This document shows, one piece after another, positions 61,731 to 64,000 of a DNA stretch of 64,000 nucleotides. Under the pieces are notes generated by a model. The model was not told the DNA's origin, ran no database searches, and saw only the letters and a program-made list of their open reading frames with translations. How positions within the stretch are numbered: position 1 is the stretch's first letter; every line of letters starts with the position of its first letter. The DNA is taken from positions 62,001-126,000 of the forward strand of contig NZ_FOGU01000010.1 in NCBI RefSeq assembly GCF_900111315.1, written 5' to 3'. The position numbers were made by a program, and so were the translations under genes. The stretch comes from Tranquillimonas rosea (GTDB lineage: Bacteria; Pseudomonadota; Alphaproteobacteria; Rhodobacterales; Rhodobacteraceae).

Positions 61731-63179
61731 ATGATCGATCCGCGTCCCGTCGGCTATGTCATCGGCCTTCTTGTCACCGCCTTCGGGGCGACGATGACCG
61801 TACCGATGATGGTGGACCTCGCCGCCGGCAACGGCCATTGGCCGGCGTTTCTCGAAAGCGCGATCCTGACCACGCTGACCGGCGGGCTCACGGCGCTCGC
61901 CTGCGCCACGGGCACGGGCGAGCGGATGACGGTGCAGCAGCTGTTCCTGCTGACCACCGCCGTCTGGGTGGCGCTGCCCGTCTTCGGGGCGTTGCCGTTC
62001 GTGTTCGGCGCGACCGACGCGAAGGGCGTCGACGCCTTCTTCGAGGCGGTATCGGGACTGACCACCACCGGCTCGACCGTCTTTACCGGGCTTCAGGATC
62101 TGCCGCGCGGGTTGCTGCTGTGGCGGTCGATGCTGCAATGGTTCGGCGGCATCGGGATCGTCGTCGTGGCGATGGTGTTCCTGCCAGAGCTGCGCATCGG
62201 CGGCATGCAGATCTTCCGCTCGGAAGCCTTCGACACGATGGGAAAGATCCTGCCCCGCGCCGCCGAGATCGCCGCGCAGATCAGCTGGATCTACGTCATC
62301 CTGACCTTCCTCTGCTTTCTCGGCTACACCGTGCTGGGCCTGTCGAGCTTCGATGCGGTGAACCACGCGCTCACGACGATGTCGACGGGAGGGTTCTCGA
62401 CGACGGACCAGTCGTTCGGGGCCTTCCAGGGGCCGCCCGAATACCTCGCCGCGGTGTTCATGATCCTCGCGAGCCTGCCGTTCGTGCGCTACATCCAGGT
62501 CATCACCGGCAGCGTGAAGCCGATCTGCCGCGACGCGCAGGTGCGGGCCTACCTGACGGTGATCGGTGCGGCCGCGGCGATGCTGGCCGTCTTCCAGATC
62601 GTTGTGGACGGGCGCGGAGTCGAGGAAAGCCTGCGCGAGGCGCTGTTCAACGTCACCTCGATCATCTCGGGCACGGGGTATGCCAGCGTCGACTACCAGC
62701 TCTGGGGCGCGTTCGCGATGGTCGTGTTCTTCTTCCTGGGGCTGGTCGGCGGCTGCGCCGGGTCGACCTGCTGCTCGATCAAGGTGTTCCGCTACCAGAT
62801 CCTGCTGTCGTCGATCCGGGCGCAGGTGCAGCGGATCCACTCGCCGCACTCCCTGGCGACCCCCCGGTTCGAGGGGCGGCGCGTGGGGCCAGACGTGCTG
62901 TCCTCGGTGATGGCCTTCTTCGTGCTGTTCATCGTGTCGCTCGGGGGGCTGTCGGTCCTGCTGGCGATGACGGGGCTCGATTTCGTGACCGCGCTGTCGG
63001 GCGCGGCCACGGCGATCGGCAATATCGGCCCCGGCCTCGGGCCGGTGATCGGGCCGGCGGGCTATTTCGGGCCGCTGAACGACACCGCGAAGTGGCTCCT
63101 GATCTTCGGCATGATCCTGGGCCGGCTCGAGCTTATGGCCGTGTTCGTGCTGTTCGTCCCCCGCTTCTGGCGGGCCTGA
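61731..63179 (+). CDS. trkH: potassium uptake protein TrkH
   Basis: The 482-residue membrane protein has about ten to twelve hydrophobic segments in repeated pore units. P-loop-like SGLTTTGSTVF, MSTGGFSTTD, ISGTGYASVDYQ and TAIGNIGPGLGPV are the four selectivity-loop regions. The membrane gate CAGSTCCSIKVFR is also present. It imports K+ and normally works with the cytoplasmic regulator TrkA, which is not in this window. ATG 61731 is the clear start after the hairpin. Confidence 0.95.
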   Translation: MIDPRPVGYVIGLLVTAFGATMTVPMMVDLAAGNGHWPAFLESAILTTLTGGLTALACATGTGERMTVQQLFLLTTAVWVALPVFGALPFVFGATDAKGVDAFFEAVSGLTTTGSTVFTGLQDLPRGLLLWRSMLQWFGGIGIVVVAMVFLPELRIGGMQIFRSEAFDTMGKILPRAAEIAAQISWIYVILTFLCFLGYTVLGLSSFDAVNHALTTMSTGGFSTTDQSFGAFQGPPEYLAAVFMILASLPFVRYIQVITGSVKPICRDAQVRAYLTVIGAAAAMLAVFQIVVDGRGVEESLREALFNVTSIISGTGYASVDYQLWGAFAMVVFFFLGLVGGCAGSTCCSIKVFRYQILLSSIRAQVQRIHSPHSLATPRFEGRRVGPDVLSSVMAFFVLFIVSLGGLSVLLAMTGLDFVTALSGAATAIGNIGPGLGPVIGPAGYFGPLNDTAKWLLIFGMILGRLELMAVFVLFVPRFWRA

Positions 63180-63225
63180 GCGGGGCGCCAGGGCGCGCGC
63201 GGCGGCCCTGACATCCGGCCAGCGG

Positions 63226-64000
63226 TCAGCCGAAGACGAAACTGTCCTCTTCCAGGCCCAGCACCCCGGCAAAGGTGACGGTATCGGTGCCCGCGGGGCC
63301 CGCGGCCGCGGCGCCGAGGTCGAGCCGCGTGTCGGTGCCCAGGATCGCGACGAAATCGTCCGCGCCGCCCAGCGTGCCCGAACCGTCACTGTCCAGATCG
63401 CTCCAGTCGAGACCGGTAAAGCGCAGGTCGACCCGATCCGCGTCGGCCACGCGGAAGTCCATGAGCGTGTCGAGCCCGTCGTTCGTGCCGAACCGGAACA
63501 CGTCCGCGCCCCCCTCCAGCACCTCGGCTCCCGGTCCGGTGGCCTGAACGGTGCCGTCGCCCCACAGCATGTCGTTCCCGGCGCCGCCGCGCAGCGTGTC
63601 GTCGCCGCCGGTGAGGGTCGCGGTGTCGGCGGAGACGACCGTGCCGTCACCATAGATCGTGTCGTTGCCGGCGTGACCCAGCAGCATGTCGTCGCCACCG
63701 GTCAGCGTGCCGCCGAACCCCGCGCCCTGGACCGTCCCGTCGCCGAAAATCAGGTCGCCGCCGCTGCCGCCCCGCACGAGGTCGTCGCCGCCCTCGAGAT
63801 CGGCAGGGCCGATCAGCAGGACCGTCGCGGTGCCGTCGCCGTACATCGTGTCCGCGCCGCTGCCACCCAACAGGGTGTCGGCGCCGCCGTCGAGGGTGGC
63901 GAAGGCCTCTCCGTCGCCCAGCATAAGGTCGTCGCCGGACCCGCCGAGCAGCAGGTCGCGGCCGCCGTCGATCCGCTCCGAACGGCCGTCGCCAAGGATC
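63226..64000 (-). CDS. RTX (calcium-binding repeat) protein, C-terminal part (cut by window edge)
   Basis: The visible 257 residues are the C-terminus of a longer minus-strand protein entering from the right edge. They contain repeated GGxGxDxU-type nonapeptides (GGSGADTMYGDG, GGAGNDMLWGDG, GHAGNDTIYGDG). These form calcium-binding beta-rolls. A C-terminal part (VADADRVDLRFTGLDWSDLDSD...EDSFVFG) follows, the usual end recognised by type I secretion ABC exporters. The protein is probably secreted. Function depends on the unseen N-terminus (hemolysin, protease, adhesin or lipase are all possible). Confidence 0.85.
   Translation of the reverse strand, partial: ILGDGRSERIDGGRDLLLGGSGDDLMLGDGEAFATLDGGADTLLGGSGADTMYGDGTATVLLIGPADLEGGDDLVRGGSGGDLIFGDGTVQGAGFGGTLTGGDDMLLGHAGNDTIYGDGTVVSADTATLTGGDDTLRGGAGNDMLWGDGTVQATGPGAEVLEGGADVFRFGTNDGLDTLMDFRVADADRVDLRFTGLDWSDLDSDGSGTLGGADDFVAILGTDTRLDLGAAAAGPAGTDTVTFAGVLGLEEDSFVFG

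Overview
The window looks like a stretch of Rhodobacterales (Roseobacter-group, Alphaproteobacteria) chromosome. It is very GC-rich. It carries the PhaZ/PhaC/PhaP/PhaR polyhydroxyalkanoate (PHA) locus with CTGC-N3-GCAG operators, a SAM-II riboswitch ahead of metZ, a GTTC-N7-GTTC (alphaproteobacterial type) LexA box, FolE2, ThyX and small families such as DUF2842 and DUF2065. No tRNA, rRNA, CRISPR array, transposase or integrase is visible. The genus cannot be named from the sequence alone. No gene-free stretch exceeds 300 bases.

Layout. 1-1853 (minus): a TbpB-like surface lipoprotein followed by the start of a Slam-like outer-membrane exporter, cut by the window edge. 2044-2970: thyX. 2963-4625: a conspicuous AT-richer insert with two overlapping genes, a ParA/MinD-like ATPase with a KGGVSKTT P-loop and a HEPN-type putative RNase. 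The last roughly 40 codons of thyX share the insert's base composition. This is the best candidate in the window for an undescribed, possibly defensive, two-gene system. 4764-9556: an ArsC/Spx-family protein, four 11-bp phased GTGCAC repeats, DUF2177, a cold-shock protein, thrS and an MFS transporter. 9622-12280: three alpha/beta hydrolases. 12300-16811: the PHA locus.

16906-28243 (minus) reads as one large catabolic operon, transcribed from right to left. It encodes a polar amino acid/polyamine-type ABC transporter (ATPase, binding protein, two permeases), two glutamine-synthetase-like gamma-glutamyl ligases, a class I glutamine amidotransferase, a PuuB-like oxidase, a DegT aminotransferase, a GFA protein and a class III aminotransferase. 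Several junctions are 4-bp start/stop overlaps. The set suggests uptake of an amine, gamma-glutamylation, oxidation and deglutamylation, as in the Puu putrescine pathway.

28378-41979 holds terB, a MipA-like outer-membrane protein, ppk2, a tandem pair of paralogous ParB-fold-like proteins, pyrG, secG, a small membrane protein, purA, DUF2842, a long acidic protein, a thiamine pyrophosphokinase, sdaA and rpiA. 41972-47711 holds glutathione reductase, hflK-hflC-DUF2065 and a DegP/MucD protease, making an envelope quality-control block. 47787-49961 holds a peptidoglycan-binding lipoprotein, an SOS-controlled stand-alone OB-fold protein resembling the DnaE2 C-terminus, a 2Fe-2S ferredoxin and an FG-GAP protein. 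50040-63179 holds purD, xseA, an orphan NuoE-NuoF fusion, ftsY, mgtC, yciB, a hydrolase, metZ with its SAM-II riboswitch, folE2 and trkH. 63226-64000 is the C-terminal end of an RTX protein.

A family of dispersed intergenic repeats (a GGATATTTC-like box next to GC-rich hairpins) appears six times, each time at a gene's 3' end and usually between convergent genes. Most gene identities rest on motifs and whole-protein resemblance seen directly. No database search was possible.
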